Positions 39,111 to 49,424 of a stretch of DNA of 64,000 bases are shown one piece after another. The notes under the pieces were generated by a model. It saw only the letters and a list, made by a program, of their open reading frames with translations, did no database searches and was not told the origin of the DNA. This DNA is from Apostichopus japonicus. Its lineage: Eukaryota > Echinodermata > Holothuroidea > Aspidochirotida > Stichopodidae. Positions within the stretch are counted from its first letter, which is position 1. Each line of letters starts with the position of its first letter. The translations under genes were made by a program, and so were the position numbers. The stretch is from NCBI RefSeq assembly GCF_037975245.1, contig NC_092572.1:15444269-15508268 (forward strand). Direction: 5' to 3'.

Positions 39111-39290
39111 ATGTTGCAGTCACTATTATCAGCAGCCAGAAAGGTTAAAAGTGAGTCTCAATGGCAGGATCTTTTCCAGAAGAATGCTGACCAGATTCCT
39201 CGAGTGAATGAACAGCATGATGATGCTGAAGAATCCACTACATGTTACCAGCTAACTCTCAATAATATTGAAGCAATACATAAACCTGTG
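39111..39290 (+). CDS. Possible first coding exon of an unknown gene
   Basis: A 60-codon open stretch from an ATG at 39111, with an in-frame stop just upstream at 39105, up to a strong 5' splice-site-like CTGTG/GTAAGT at about 39291. It continues 19 codons into the presumed intron before a stop. A good 3' splice site (pyrimidine tract plus CAG) ends near 38979, so 38980-39290 could be an exon with 5' untranslated sequence. The translated segment is hydrophilic and acidic in its second half (for example NEQHDDAEESTTC), with a basic patch (AARKVKSES) near the start. I do not recognise the protein. Alternatives are a decayed repeat or chance. No following exon could be assigned with confidence. 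Confidence 0.3.
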
Positions 39291-39350
39291 GTAAGTATTA
39301 TAGTGTACAATTATTTCTTTCTTTTGCCCTCTTTCCTTTATGTTTGTTAA

Positions 39351-39899
39351 AAATTCTGTAACCGTCTAGACAGTTCTTTTCTGCCACACTGTCCCTAATG
39401 AGTAGCAACTTTATAATCTGACATCACATTTGATTATAACATATTAAAAGCCAACAATGTTATTTCAGGACTAGAGTGCAGTACATGCAGGCTTCACAAT
39501 CTGGGATATTTACTGGCTAAATATAATATTGATTTTGCTGTGTGCCAGAAGAGAAATGATGCCCTGTCATTTTTCTTCAAAAAATTCAAATTATCCTTTC
39601 CCTCTTGCAACAATTCAAGACAAAAGGAAGTTGAATTTTGTTTTTAGCCTGTAAATTTATCATGCACTGACAAGTTTTAGCAAGCAGCTAAAATTGTGAA
39701 ATTCTTTGCCTGATGTGCATGTATGTAGACCATGGCCCAATCACTTAGAATATGCTTGTGATAGCGTATCAGGTGGAAACATGCACTTCCATGGATGCCT
39801 GTTGTATATATGTTACAGAACTAGCTATCACTTTCATCAATAAAATATATAGTTTTCAAAGCTTTCAAGCTTTCATTCTAAAATATGTAATGCCTTAGA
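39351..39899. other. Unassigned stretch
   Basis: No recognisable gene. A 3' splice-site-like TTATTTCAG at about 39469 is followed by sequence with stops in all frames. Confidence 0.4.
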
Positions 39900-40588
39900 T
39901 CTGCGTCACAAGGCTGGAATTTTGACGGGCAAAGAAATGGAGAAAGCAAATCACAAACAAGAGAATGTCAGTAATGTCATGTATATACTGTAAAAGATGT
40001 TTCCCAAAAGTCTTTCAAACTGCTGGAACAAAAGCAAAAACCATGAAACACACAATAATCACCCCTACTAGACCATCGGAAGATCAAAAAATTTACCTAA
40101 AAGTACCATTTGTGAACGAGAACATAAAACGGTAGACCCTGGCAACAATCAGCAGATTGGGCATTACAAATCTGAGAACACACTTCATGACTAGGTAATC
40201 CATCAGCGAGTTTGTTTTCCGCGCCACGTGACAAACAGGGTTGCCGACCCAACTGCGACACCTGCAAAATCGCTGTAAAGAAGAATATCTGTTTAGCCAA
40301 AAACTGTGTCTACAAGATTAAATGCAGTCTTTGCTCGTCTACATACATCGGCGAAACGGGATGCACCATTGGAACGAGAATAAAAGAACATCCACGTATG
40401 ACTAAACAGACCATATACACTCATTTACAAACTCACAATATAAATCAAAAATCTGGAGAAAATATCAATTGCAAATCCTACATCACAACTTACCGAATAC
40501 CAGTGAAAGAAAAATAATCGAAGCCCTTACCATTAAAGCCAGTAATAACTTAATGAATGGCTGTGCTGGACGTCAATTGGATATTTAA
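39900..40588 (+). pseudogene. Penelope-like retroelement, decayed 3' end with GIY-YIG endonuclease
   Basis: The clearest part is the 101-codon frame at 40212-40517. It has a cysteine-rich run (C-x3-C-x2-C, then KIKCSLC) leading into STYIGETG and TRIKEH, the hallmark of the GIY-YIG nuclease at the C-terminus of Penelope-like elements, which nicks DNA for target-primed insertion. The same reading continues after a +1 shift near 40490 (SERKIIEALTIKASNN) to a stop at 40586-40588. Upstream, about 40050-40211, broken frames fit the linker between RT and nuclease (YLKVPFVNENIKR, then a stop). The reverse transcriptase itself is missing. Several stops and shifts make it non-functional. It is unrelated in detail to the better-kept element at 58748-61274. 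Confidence 0.75.
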
Positions 40589-40817
40589 GCTTTTCACATC
40601 TTGCTGGTCCGTCTGTGCGCTCCGAATACAGTTTGTTCGCTGGTGCGTTTCAGCTCAGGGGGATTGGTTTTAAAGTTTTTACTTATATACACAGAGTCGG
40701 TAGTTTGCACCTCATTCCTTGATAATGCCTTAACCGGCGAAATATTGGAACATACAGCTTTGTATACTTTCTTACTGTGCTTGTTGAAGTCTCATTTTCT
40801 ACAATTCAATATACATA
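40589..40817 (+). mobile_element. Likely 3' tail of the decayed Penelope-like element
   Basis: This lies between the stop of the GIY-YIG frame and the truncated Gypsy element. It includes 40718-40742, TTGATAATGCC...GGCGAAA, which looks like an eroded hammerhead core (CUGANGA, short stem GCC/GGC, GAAA). Hammerhead motifs are known in the terminal repeats of Penelope-like elements. Two core bases deviate, so any ribozyme would be dead. Confidence 0.35.
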
Positions 40818-41122
40818 TCCTCTAAGGTAGGCATCGGATAGTGGCTGCGCATGAGACTCTTGTTTAGGTCTCTGGGGTCGATACATATTCTCATTTTCCC
40901 CGGCTTTACCACAGTCACTAGACTGGAGACCTAGGGGGTTGGCTCTGAAACTGGCTTTATGATGTTTTGTTTCACAAGCCTATCTAATTCTGCTTTGAGG
41001 TTGTCTCGGATTGCCACAGGGAACCTACGGGGTGGATGAACTACAGGTACTGCATTGGGATCTAGCTGTAGTTTATATTCCCCTTCTAGTTGACCTATGC
41101 CCTCAAAAACATCATTGTACTC
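40818..41122 (-). pseudogene. pol: Gypsy reverse transcriptase, N-terminal remnant
   Basis: Immediately after the protease stop, the minus strand reads a typical Ty3/Gypsy RT entry: a DVFEGIGQLEGEY segment, PPRRFPVA, ELDRLVKQNIIKPV, then VVKPGKMRICIDPRDLN and YPMPTLED. An in-frame stop lies about 65 codons in. Similarity ends at about 40818. The catalytic YxDD region is not present. Too short for any activity. Confidence 0.75.
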
Positions 41123-41830
41123 CTAGTACAGGTTTTCAACATTAGTAATTTGCCCCTCCTTCACAACTTTGACGTTTTTACCATCATTTGCATTCGTGAT
41201 CGCATTGACTCCTAGTGGTTTGGCAATGTTTTCATGTCTAACTTCTATGAGACCCATCTGCTGGACCGCCTTGCTGCCCAGCAGAGGGATTGCAATATCA
41301 TTGTCAACAATCACAAACTCAGCCCGGTATTTCTTTCCATTTTTGGGGTTCACCAATTTTAGTTTGCATTTACCATTTGGCTTTGAGGTACTCTCATTGT
41401 ACATTGATAATACCTGGCTAGTTTGCTTAATGTTATGCTTACCTAGTTTCTTCATAACTGAGCTTGGTAAGATGTTGCAGGTTGCCCCGCTATCAATTTG
41501 AAAAGTGACTCTTACTTCATCTATACTCATGTCAGCGTAAATGTGACTTTGTTGCTTATAGTTAATATAGTTTATATTGTTCTCTGTCTTTGGAGGAGTG
41601 AGCAGGTTCACCGTATTGATGTCCTCGAAGTCATCATCTGACAGGGACTCGGAGGAACTGTCGCCAACGTTGGACGCACCTTCCGCTACAGCATTTACCC
41701 ACGGTTTCCGTTTCATTTTGCCCCTTTTGGGTCCACTCCGTTGGGATCCGCTCGCTGACGCTTTGCGTGTAGCTGTTCTGCATTGAGCTGCAAAATGGTT
41801 CTTCCTGTCGCATTGGAACAGGTCTTTCCA
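41123..41830 (-). pseudogene. pol: Gypsy aspartic protease region
   Basis: Within the frame 41998-41123 an acidic, serine-rich linker (SSSESLSDDDFEDI) is followed by FQIDSGATCNILP, where DSGA is the active site of a retropepsin. The flap region and IPLLGSKAVQQMGLI close the fold (the ILG-like beta strand and alpha helix). A stop codon at about 41123 separates protease from the RT segment, which continues in the same direction. In an intact element this enzyme cleaves the polyprotein. Confidence 0.8.
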
Positions 41831-42488
41831 TATGCAGGACACTGGTACTTCCCAAAGACGTGTCTGTTCCCACAGTACTTGCATTTCTGAAGTCTGTCGT
41901 CTTGCCCGCTTTGTCGGAGCGCGTGCACCTCTGTTTTCGTCTCGATGGTCCTTATCCTTTCTCTGGATAGTTCCGCCGACTGGCACATATCCTCGCATGA
42001 TTTCAGGGTAAGTTTCTGTGCCCGTAGTAATCGCTCTCTGAGTGCCGAATTTGTGATATCACACACGATACTATCCTGGACAAGCGGGTCATGCAATGAT
42101 TCAAAGTTATATGTTTGTGCCAGGACTTTGAGTTCAGTGATGTATCTGTCCAACTGCTCCCCTGGCTCCTGAAATCTCGTGAGGAATTTGTATCTTTCTA
42201 CAGTTTCATTTTGCTTTGGGTTGCAGTAGGCATCAAAGAGTGTGAGGAGCTCTCCAATTTTCGGGGAAACATCGGCAGCGCCTGCAGCTGGTACCGGTTT
42301 TATAGTCTCATATATCTCACGTCCGGTAGTGCCCATAAGATAGAGGCACATTTTTCCTTTAACTTATCATCTTTGTCAGACATTGCCAGTTCTGCATATA
42401 GCTTGAATTCTTCTTTCCAGTGTTGCCATCTGCTTGCCAGTTTGGGAGAAGCAAAATCAATCTTCTCTGGTGGGGGAACTTTATCCAT
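41800..42488 (-). pseudogene. gag: Gypsy gag (capsid and nucleocapsid), frameshifted
   Basis: The start chosen is the ATG at 42488. The first 60 or so codons (42488-42300) contain the W-x2-W-like capsid entry (RWQHWKEEFKLY). Reading then shifts to the frame 42351-41713, which carries a retrotransposon-gag-like helical region (for example YKFLTRFQEPGEQLDRYI) and the zinc knuckle CKYCGNRHVFGKYQC, close to C-x2-C-x3-H-x6-C. A second knuckle (KNHFAAQC end) is in a third frame, 41998-41123, implying another shift near 41830. Role in an intact element: packaging RNA in a virus-like particle. The breaks prevent a full product. Confidence 0.75.
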
Positions 42489-43146
42489 ACTGTTATTGCA
42501 ACTCGCGATCTTTTGGCAGAATTTATTTCAGGAATCGTCTGAATGTTAATTTTAATTCTCCAATGTGTACACGGTTTTGTACTGTACCGGTACGTACAGT
42601 AACGCGATTGTTTTCTTTTCTTATTTTCACCTCACCAGACTGTTGTTTCACAAGGCTTTACTACTGTATTATCACCGTGCTGCAGTGTGTTCCCCTTCGT
42701 TGCATTATGAACTAGTCGAACACAGTTATATCTTACTGTTATAGTTTAGTGTACAATCTGCAGTTCCTTTCTTTGCTTACCACATCACACTGCATTCTAC
42801 GTTGCGTCTCGGATTACTGTACTGTTTTATCGCATAGTCCTATACATACGATACTGTGTATGCTATTCTAACGGTGCATTCGCATAGCGGAATCTTACCG
42901 AATTGCTGACTAATTCACGGTGATTTCGGGTGATCATTTATTCAGTTACAGACTTGGTTTATTATTGTACTTCAGTAGCCATATTCAATGGAGTGCACAG
43001 ACTCGTAGTGTGTAATATGAAGAGCAAGTACGGTAGCTCATATTGATTAGCTACATAAATGTACTTGTCACACAGTGAGGCTGTGGTTTACAAATCCCGA
43101 TGATCCAGTTTTGGCAAAGAACACCTTCAATTCTCTTCTCTTATTC
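42489..43146. other. Unassigned, possibly Gypsy leader/5' LTR
   Basis: This is the position where a 5' untranslated leader, primer binding site and LTR would be expected upstream of gag on the minus strand. I see no second copy, clear TG...CA ends or convincing tRNA-complementary site, so the LTR is not called. The region has many TACTGTA-type short repeats and no open frame of note. Confidence 0.3.
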
Positions 43147-43660
43147 TTAGTAACTTAACAGTTGCACTGGAGTGACATGCAATATCAGTTTAACATGTTC
43201 CAAACAGTTCAGGAATACATTGGGGTGTGTCCTGTAGGTCAGTTTGGGAGGAATCAGCTGAGCTAAACAAAAGTAGTTTTCATCACTTTTCAGAGCCAGA
43301 GACGAAAAAACCCTCCCCGCTGACCCTTCTCTGGATGACGTTTCTGCAGGTAGGGCAAGCCAGACCAAGTGGACTGTGATCAGGGATACCAATACAACCT
43401 GCAGGAAACATAGATGCACCCAAATTGGTCAAGCTTATCAAAATTGGTGACTGGAAATGTTGTTGCAGACGTAGACCTGGTTACTGCCTACACAGTATTG
43501 CTCATAAGTGTATTTACACACTGCACCTCGCATACTGAAATCTCTGAAAATACATCTTTATGGACCGAAAATGATAATTGCATAGAATTTTGTTGTGGTT
43601 TATTTTCTGACGACTATAAAAAAGTATCATATTGGTATTAAAAAAAAAATTCATCTCTCA

Positions 43661-44139
43661 CTTAAGGTGGCATACTCCTATTAGAGTCTATAGCAGTCCG
43701 CTTTATTGTTCTCCTTCAAGAAAAGTGCCAAAAAGCAGCGGGAGAACATCTTTTGTGACCTGTTATCAATCATAATCTAGATTTTTGTGGCTTGCATGTT
43801 GAAGAGCATGAATGGAAGTACATGTAGTGAGAAAATTGTGTCAATTGAGGCCATTTCAGACCCCTTTAAGGCCTCCCAGGAGCAGCGTAGGAAAATTGTT
43901 TACCACTGAGTGAAGAGGTTTGTTTACAAGTGACAAAAACTTCCGGCTCGGATAGCAAAAAATCTACATGGTCATGATATGGAAAATTGATGGTGCCATA
44001 AAAGGCCAACTTGACAGCTATCCGGTGATGGGTAGCCTTTAGCTAGTGAAAACTTCTATCTAGACTTAGAGACCACATTACTTTTGTGATTTAGTGTGTA
44101 AGTCAATGGCGCTTTTAATGGGCGTATGCTACCTGAAGG
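43661..44139 (+). mobile_element. MITE-like element, copy 2 (most complete)
   Basis: Begins CTTAAGGTGGCATACTCC and ends GGCGTATGCTACCTGAAGG. The two ends are imperfect inverted repeats of about 24 bp (TT.AGGT.GCATAC.CC.ATTA). The body is about 480 bp, has no coding potential and is shared with copies at 37731, 45367, 50406 and 57045. This copy has its own flanks, which helps define the ends. The autonomous parent and superfamily are unknown. Confidence 0.7.
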
Positions 44140-44660
44140 ATTCTTGCCAGGTTTGTTACTGTTTTATTAAGTTTTAAGATGGACAAGAGTTCACTCTTGT
44201 AGCTACATAGTGATTCCAAACACAACCTTTGATTCCAAGTCCTACAATTCTTCCATATCAGAAAGACCTATAGGGTCGTCCCCACATCCATTGCTTGTCT
44301 CTCTGTGAGCCATCATAGCACTGATAGGCCCTTAATAGGGCTTGCAAATTAACTAACCTGTTTCCTGTAGATTCTGCAAACATGGTTTGTTGTGACTGAG
44401 TTGAAAATATCTCATGTCCTTTATCTGCTGGGTTAATTACTCTCTCATACTCTTCCTTGCCGAGCCTTCTATAAGCAGGTTTGCAAGAGGAATTAGTTGC
44501 AATATCTGTATCAGAAGAGCTAGGAATATCACCAGTGCAATTGGCATCAGCTTCAGCAGCTGTTCAAGCAGTAAAACCAAACCTGTTACCTGGCTTGAAG
44601 GTTGTTGCATGCCTATCAAACATGCCTTTCCTTCTACCCATTCTTCTAAATACTAATCAG
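44140..44660 (-). pseudogene. Family X fragment 1 (N-terminal part, degenerate)
   Basis: 44140-44260 matches 55945-56070, and 44460-44660 matches 56075-56225, the N-terminal coding part of the family X copy on the minus strand at 54943-56322. The intervening 44261-44459 is unrelated or belongs to the 1-kb repeat. Frames are broken throughout. The product is unrecognised. It shows that family X is multicopy. Confidence 0.55.
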
Positions 44661-45366
44661 TTTTTATCCTTAAAATATACCAATTTTCCAGTGACCTATT
44701 CACTAGTTTTGTTTGTAAGCATTTATTGGAAGTCTAAGCAGTTGAAAAGCTGCACATAGAATGATACAAGACAAGACTTACACTGAGAAACTAGTCAATA
44801 TGATGGACTACAACTAGTTTGGAATGTTGTTTGAACAGCGCCCTCATTATAGATCTGGTCACAGCTAGTACATAGCTCTCCTGAGTATTTTTTGCACCAA
44901 AATCTGACAAAATACCTTTGAAAAGCAGTGCCAAAGTAACAAGTAACTTTTTCTCTTTCACTTTAGAGCCACAGCTAAGGGCGCATGCTTACTGAATGCT
45001 GGGAGTGATAAAATTTTCAGAGGGAAGAAGGCCAACCAAGTTTCCACCAGAGGGGGTAAGTAGCACCAAACTGAGGGACTGTGCTTAAAACACATTGTGT
45101 GGACCCAAGAACAATTTAGACATTCAGTAGATGCCTGTCATGCTGATGGAATGACTTCTTATCACACTAGGGAATATGTCAATCATTGGGCTCTGACTTG
45201 TTTAAAGTTCAGTACTGTATTATTCATATAGACTGTACAACATGTGTGAGACACCATATGAAGATTCACCCAATAGACAGAGATACACAGAAATGATGTA
45301 AGTCACAACTTCTCAAACTATCATAAAAAGGAGGTTTAATGTGGAGTTTAAATATCTCAGCTGTTA
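44271..45366 (+). repeat. 1-kb interspersed repeat R, copy 1
   Basis: Closely similar to 49425-50405 in the same orientation, beginning at CACATCCATTGCTTGT and running to the start of a MITE-like copy. The best-kept part is about 44655-45366. The two copies differ by a family X insert or deletion near their left parts. It includes the exon-like segment 44967-45055. The last 60 bp before the MITE also occurs at 56983-57044. Confidence 0.75.
44967..45055 (+). other. Exon-like segment in repeat R, copy 1
   Basis: A pyrimidine-rich TTCTCTTTCACTTTAG ends at 44966 and GTAAGT follows at 45056. Between them one frame reads LLNAGSDKIFRGKKANQ and on to VSTRG, matching the equivalent segment at 50023-50104. 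The product is unknown. Confidence 0.3.
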
Positions 45367-45697
45367 CTTAAGGTGGCATAATCCTATTAGCATCTATATC
45401 AACCTGCACAAGTGTTCTCCTTCAGGAAAAGTTCCAAAGAGCAACAGGAGAACATCTTTTTTTATATCTTATCAATTAGGATCATGGTTTTCTTGGTTTG
45501 GCTGTTATGGAGCATGAATGGAAGTACAAGTGGTACAAAGATTGGGTCAGTTGAGGCAAGTTTACACCACTTTAGGCCTCCCTGGAGCAGCATATGAACA
45601 TTGTTTACTGCTGAGTAAAGAGGTTTGTTTACAAGTGAGGAAAATTTCAAGCTCTCATAGCAAACAAAAAGTCTGCACAGTCATGGTAAAGAAACTT
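45367..45697 (+). mobile_element. MITE-like element, copy 3, 3' truncated
   Basis: Starts TTAAGGTGGCATAATCC right after repeat R and matches the 43661 copy up to about the GGTCATGATATGG region. The last 120 bp or so, including the right inverted repeat, is missing. Confidence 0.65.
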
Positions 45698-46345
45698 GAG
45701 GTTCAAATGAATGTGATAAATTAATTAGAATAAACCAAAAGCAAGAAAGAATAAAGGGTAATTTAAACCAAGAAATACTGCACGACGCAACTCACATGCA
45801 TACCTGTTAATGTTACCCACGCTCGACGACACATACAACACTGACACGCAACTGGAAACACAGCATCACACGCATTAAAACAATCAAAGACCATTAACAG
45901 GGTGTACTGCTGAGTTTCTGGAGAAAGATTGTAAAACAAACCACCTGCTGCTGAAGAAACAAAGTCTAAACATTCAAGAGTTCTGCTGCCTCCATTGGTC
46001 TTTATTATAACTTTCTGTCAAATATCATTGGAGATATGGATATTTTGGCTTCCAGATTAAAGGTACAAAGCCAACATGTCTGGGAGGTAAATGCTCCTAA
46101 AAAGGTCAATGCCCGTTCACTGATGCACATATTATATGACATCACGGTCACGCCAATACATGTGTCCAAATGCTTCAAAGCATGCCTTTTCTTTCATTTT
46201 TGATGTTGGATCTGGAAAAAAACCATTTCATCCTTAATTAAAAGTCTTGAATTTTAATATATCAACACTGAGGGAACCCTGAAGGATTGATAATCCAACA
46301 CAATCGTAGAATAGAAAAGGTGAGGGATTTCTCAACCAAGGCTTC
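45698..46345. other. Unassigned stretch
   Basis: No coding frame or repeat recognised. Confidence 0.4.
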
Positions 46346-46522
46346 CTATACAATTGAGTTTTCTCCTGCCATCTTGAATCCAGTGTAATGACCATTGGCT
46401 GGAAACTCACTTCTGATTCTTTGGACTGCACATGATGGTAGCACAACCCTGACGTGTCTTGCTAGGAACCCCCAGCACCTTTGAACCTGTTGACTGTAGG
46501 CTATGTATCTGTACTGTTCTGC
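46346..46522 (-). pseudogene. P2RX7 C-terminal-domain-like, last exon
   Basis: On the minus strand a T-rich tract ending in TTTTTTAG (46523-46533) is followed by a 58-codon open frame to a TAG at 46346-46348. It reads RYIAYSQQVQRCWGFL, then RVVLPSCAVQRIR, EFP and YTGF. These match the C-terminal signature of the P2X7 intracellular ('ballast') domain family, where a Y-R-Y-x-A-Y block precedes LPSC-x-V-x2-IR and ends YTGF. Many invertebrates carry free-standing, multicopy proteins of this domain. No transmembrane P2X part is here. This exon is intact, but its partner exon is broken, so I call the locus a pseudogene. No exon with the expected WC-x-CG zinc-site motif was found between the two. 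Confidence 0.6.
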
Positions 46523-47002
46523 CTAAAAAAAAAATGTTGAAAGTTCAAAATGTATTAATGTTGGCCCATGATGTCCACAATAACAAGCAGGGATACAATG
46601 TACAGTTATGGTTACATTTGTTCTGAATTTACACCTTCCATATTTCATGAAACATTCTTTTGTTCAGACAATTGATTTGCAAAACTCCAGGCCTAAGTAC
46701 TAGCCTAGTAATAATGAGTATAAAATGACACATATGCCTACCTAACATGGCTGCATAATGCAGCTTACGTCCCGAGCCAAACTTTCAGTATGCAACCAAC
46801 ACTACTACTACTAGTAGTACTACGCACCATACTGTACATGTATGAATACATAGCCAACACACAGTACATATGGGTTGTAAGGATTCTATGGTTGTAAGTC
46901 ACCGTAACACAACTCACAATATGGTTAAGGCAGTTCCGCAAATTCCAACCACACATGCACAAAATGGACTGGATTTTGTTTGCTTCATTACTAAATTCTT
47001 AC

Positions 47003-47281
47003 CACGTTGTATGCTCCTTGCAATAGTTCCGAACGGGTTTCTTCTTCGATATGTTGTGGAGCTTCAATTTCGGCTCATTTGACAGGCTCGAACTGATACG
47101 GTTCTATATCCTAACAGTAACACCTCAGGTCCACCCTCAACATTTGGTTCAATATTGGCATGATCATCGCCTTCACTCTCTGCTTCGAATATTAGAAAGG
47201 GCACTCTATTTCTAGTACAATTTCACTGCCTGGTGAAGAACTTTGAACTTCGGTTGCCACATTTGGTTCTAAATCTGACAT
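47003..47281 (-). pseudogene. P2RX7 C-terminal-domain-like, first exon, broken
   Basis: Starts at ATG 47281 (MSDLEPNVATEVQSSSPG) and ends at a 5' splice-site-like GTG/GTAAGA at 47002. Two defects are visible. Near 47190 the frame stops and continues one base over (LIFEAESEGDDH). Near 47080 another shift leads to EPYQFEPV, followed by an in-frame TGA, then EAPQHIEEETRSELLQGAYN. The PYxFEP phrase and acidic lead fit N-termini of free-standing P2RX7_C-like proteins. The direction and 480-bp gap to the exon at 46346-46522 fit one former gene. Alternatively, these could be sequence errors in a live gene. Confidence 0.5.
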
Positions 47282-47999
47282 TCGACGGGAAATTTAGATT
47301 TGATTTCGCGCTGACTTGTTATCGATTGTTTTGTGTATTTATGTACACGTGTCGGAGTGTAGGTATGATGTTCGGAGGAAACAGCGAGAGCAAATCGTGT
47401 TCCTAAAATGTTGTCACATTAGGTCATGAGATTACGAAAAAAAATTTCGAAGGGAAAAATCAAGTTTTTATCTGGTATAGTGGTTGTTTTATGTTCTAGA
47501 GAACATGCTTAGATGGATCCCAAAAATACAGGATGTTGAAATTTTCGTGTCGTGGCCATAATAAGTAAGAATTTGAAAATTGCCATTTTAGACTCTATGA
47601 GCCTTAAGTATAGCTAAGGGGGTATTGGTTATGATATGTAATCACGGAATATGACAAAAACGTCTCATCATTTTACGCCTGAGTGATTTGGGGGCAAATT
47701 TTGTGAAAAATCACTAAAATATCGCAATGTGGCACGAGATTGACACGGAAGTAACAACACATTGGTACACCATGTACCCCAAAATGCACTGACGAAGTAA
47801 TAATTACACTGAAAGAACATGTTCATGGCCTGTAGAGACCACTGTACTACCTGTGTCTGTTGTTTTGATCTGTGTGTTATTGAGATGTGTAGTAGTACAG
47901 TAACGGATGGTATAAGGAGCCACTAATTTCAATGTTAAGCTATAGAACAAGTAAAACCTGAGGGACTGAAGTTGTACATCTGGTGAGTAGTCTACTTTT
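47282..47999. other. Unassigned stretch, upstream of the P2RX7_C-like locus
   Basis: This would hold the promoter of the P2RX7_C-like locus. No clear TATA box or other signal can be assigned. No coding frame. Confidence 0.4.
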
Positions 48000-48007
48000 A
48001 TACAGTG

Positions 48008-48950
48008 TAGTGCTGATAGTCGTGATCGATTAATCGCCAGTAGTCGCGATTACACTTTGGAAGTTTGATTAATCGCTCTCAAAACCTAAGTTGCGATTAC
48101 TGGACTAAAGCTAGCACTACACACAATCTGCTATTGAAAAATAGCCTAACCTATCAAAAACAACACTTAAGCAGTTTGTCAGCAAATATCACAAACACAG
48201 GTTCTTACAATGCTACACTAGAACTGTGCTGTGTTAAAAATCAGTGAGCACCTGTTCAGGTTAGATTCATGCGTTTACTTGTTAGTAATACGATTGTTCT
48301 GCAGTGCAACATTTAGTCCTAGCAATGTTTCATCATTGCGCATAATTGCAAATTCCCAAATTTATTAATCTTTAATGATTGCCAAAGAATTTGTAATTTC
48401 TTCAAACATGCATGTTTACAGTATATTTCATTTCTGGTCAGTGGTTCACATGTATCATATGTCTGATAGAGTGTGTCGATTGCGGTGAAGTTTCATTTCA
48501 ATGTGTCATAATATGTGCGTGCTATCACGCTAGGCTAAAGCCTAGCCTAGAAGGTGAACGTCCTTCTACAGAAAACTCTTGCATAGTAATCATCACACCG
48601 CTACAGGGTGTTGCATCTATTCATTTTTTTTGCTGTGATTAGTGCTAGTAGTTGTAGTAGCCTTGTAGATCCATTCCAAAGTTTTTGATTTACTTTGAAG
48701 GATTTTAAGAAATGTTGAATATTGAAATTTGTTGACAGTTTTTGTTTGGTAGATGTTTTAACATGAATTAGACATCACACATTAAGACTTGAAAGAACAA
48801 ATAGGGACAGTGCACCATGGAGAAAGATTTGTTTGACTGTATTTCTGCAATGTAGAAATGACAGTGATGATGCCATAACTGTAACCGAGTATCGCGAGAA
48901 GAGCTATGCGATTAATCAACTACAAAAGTAAGAGTCGACTATCAGCACTA
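48008..48950. mobile_element. hAT-type non-autonomous transposon, 943 bp
   Basis: Perfect 15-bp terminal inverted repeats: TAGTGCTGATAGTCG at 48008-48022 and its complement at 48936-48950. Flanking 8-bp direct repeats are ATACAGTG (48000-48007) and ATACTGTG (48951-48958), 7 of 8 identical. Eight-bp duplications and TAGxG termini are typical of hAT. Subterminal GATTAATCG motifs occur at both ends. No transposase frame is present, so it needs one supplied in trans. Confidence 0.8.
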
Positions 48951-49149
48951 ATACTGTGTACCTAGCAGAGCAAAAAGTGACAGTCAGAATTTAAATGCAT
49001 ACATTACAATGTAATATATGTGGTGTAAGAATCAGTTTTATTGAGACCCAGACTGCAATCAGAATAAGGATAGACCTATATACAGTAACATATTGTAATA
49101 TTGTATGTATTGGAAAGCTCACACCTTCACAATGTCAGACTAAGATTGG

Positions 49150-49400
49150 ATGGCATGGGCTGATGAAATAAATGCAAAAGTGGCAAAATATACATCAGCC
49201 CCAGCAAGTTACACAAAGGGATGCAGGATGTGGACAGGTGCCTACACCATCAGTATGCCAGGGGCACCAGCATATGGCATTATCCGCACAATGCTATCCC
49301 TGGCAGCTAAGAGAAGAGCCACATTCCAGCATCTGCTCTTCAAAGTATTAAAGAAATTAACTTTTAAGTACCAAATCATTTCACATCTCCCACATATGCC
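49150..49400 (+). pseudogene. Possible HNH/zinc-loop endonuclease-like fragment
   Basis: The open frame from ATG 49150 reads EINAKVAKYTSAPASYTKGC and then MWTGAY, PAYGIIR, with a helix-like basic tail. The pattern 'GC-x-W-x-GA ... YG-x-IR' resembles the front half of zinc-binding HNH/homing-endonuclease-like proteins that are multicopy in some invertebrate genomes. The downstream SHLCH...C-x-NP/N-x-H zinc and catalytic part is not visible: the frame runs into repeat R at about 49425. At best it is a truncated fragment. Confidence 0.3.
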
Positions 49401-49424
49401 ACAACAGCCTATGTGTGGAGGTGT

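Larger units (their letters stand above)
40818..42488 (-). mobile_element. Ty3/Gypsy retrotransposon, 5' half, degenerate
   Basis: On the minus strand the order is gag (42488 to about 41800), protease (about 41700-41123), then the first part of reverse transcriptase (41122-40818), where homology stops abruptly next to the Penelope-like tail. RNase H, integrase and 3' LTR are absent. Domain order and motifs (CCHC knuckle, DSGA protease, RT entry with a PGKMR/RDLN-like stretch) fit the Ty3/Gypsy group. There are at least two frameshifts and two in-frame stops, so this is a dead copy. No second LTR is present in the window to define the LTR. Confidence 0.8.

Noticed and set aside
42434-42715. 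Plus-strand frames across the Gypsy gag region
   Set aside because: Antisense shadows of the gag and pol coding sequence.
42489-43146. 5' LTR of the Gypsy element
   Set aside because: No second copy, no clear TG/CA ends and no primer site that I can match to a tRNA.
43147-43419. 90-codon minus-strand frame with a signal-peptide-like start (HLCFLQVVLVSLITVHLVWL)
   Set aside because: The hydrophobic start is suggestive, but there is no similarity, splice context or neighbouring exon. It could be real, but I cannot support it.
46794-46826. (ACT)n(AGT)n inverted repeat
   Set aside because: Short and simple, probably microsatellite slippage with no further structure.
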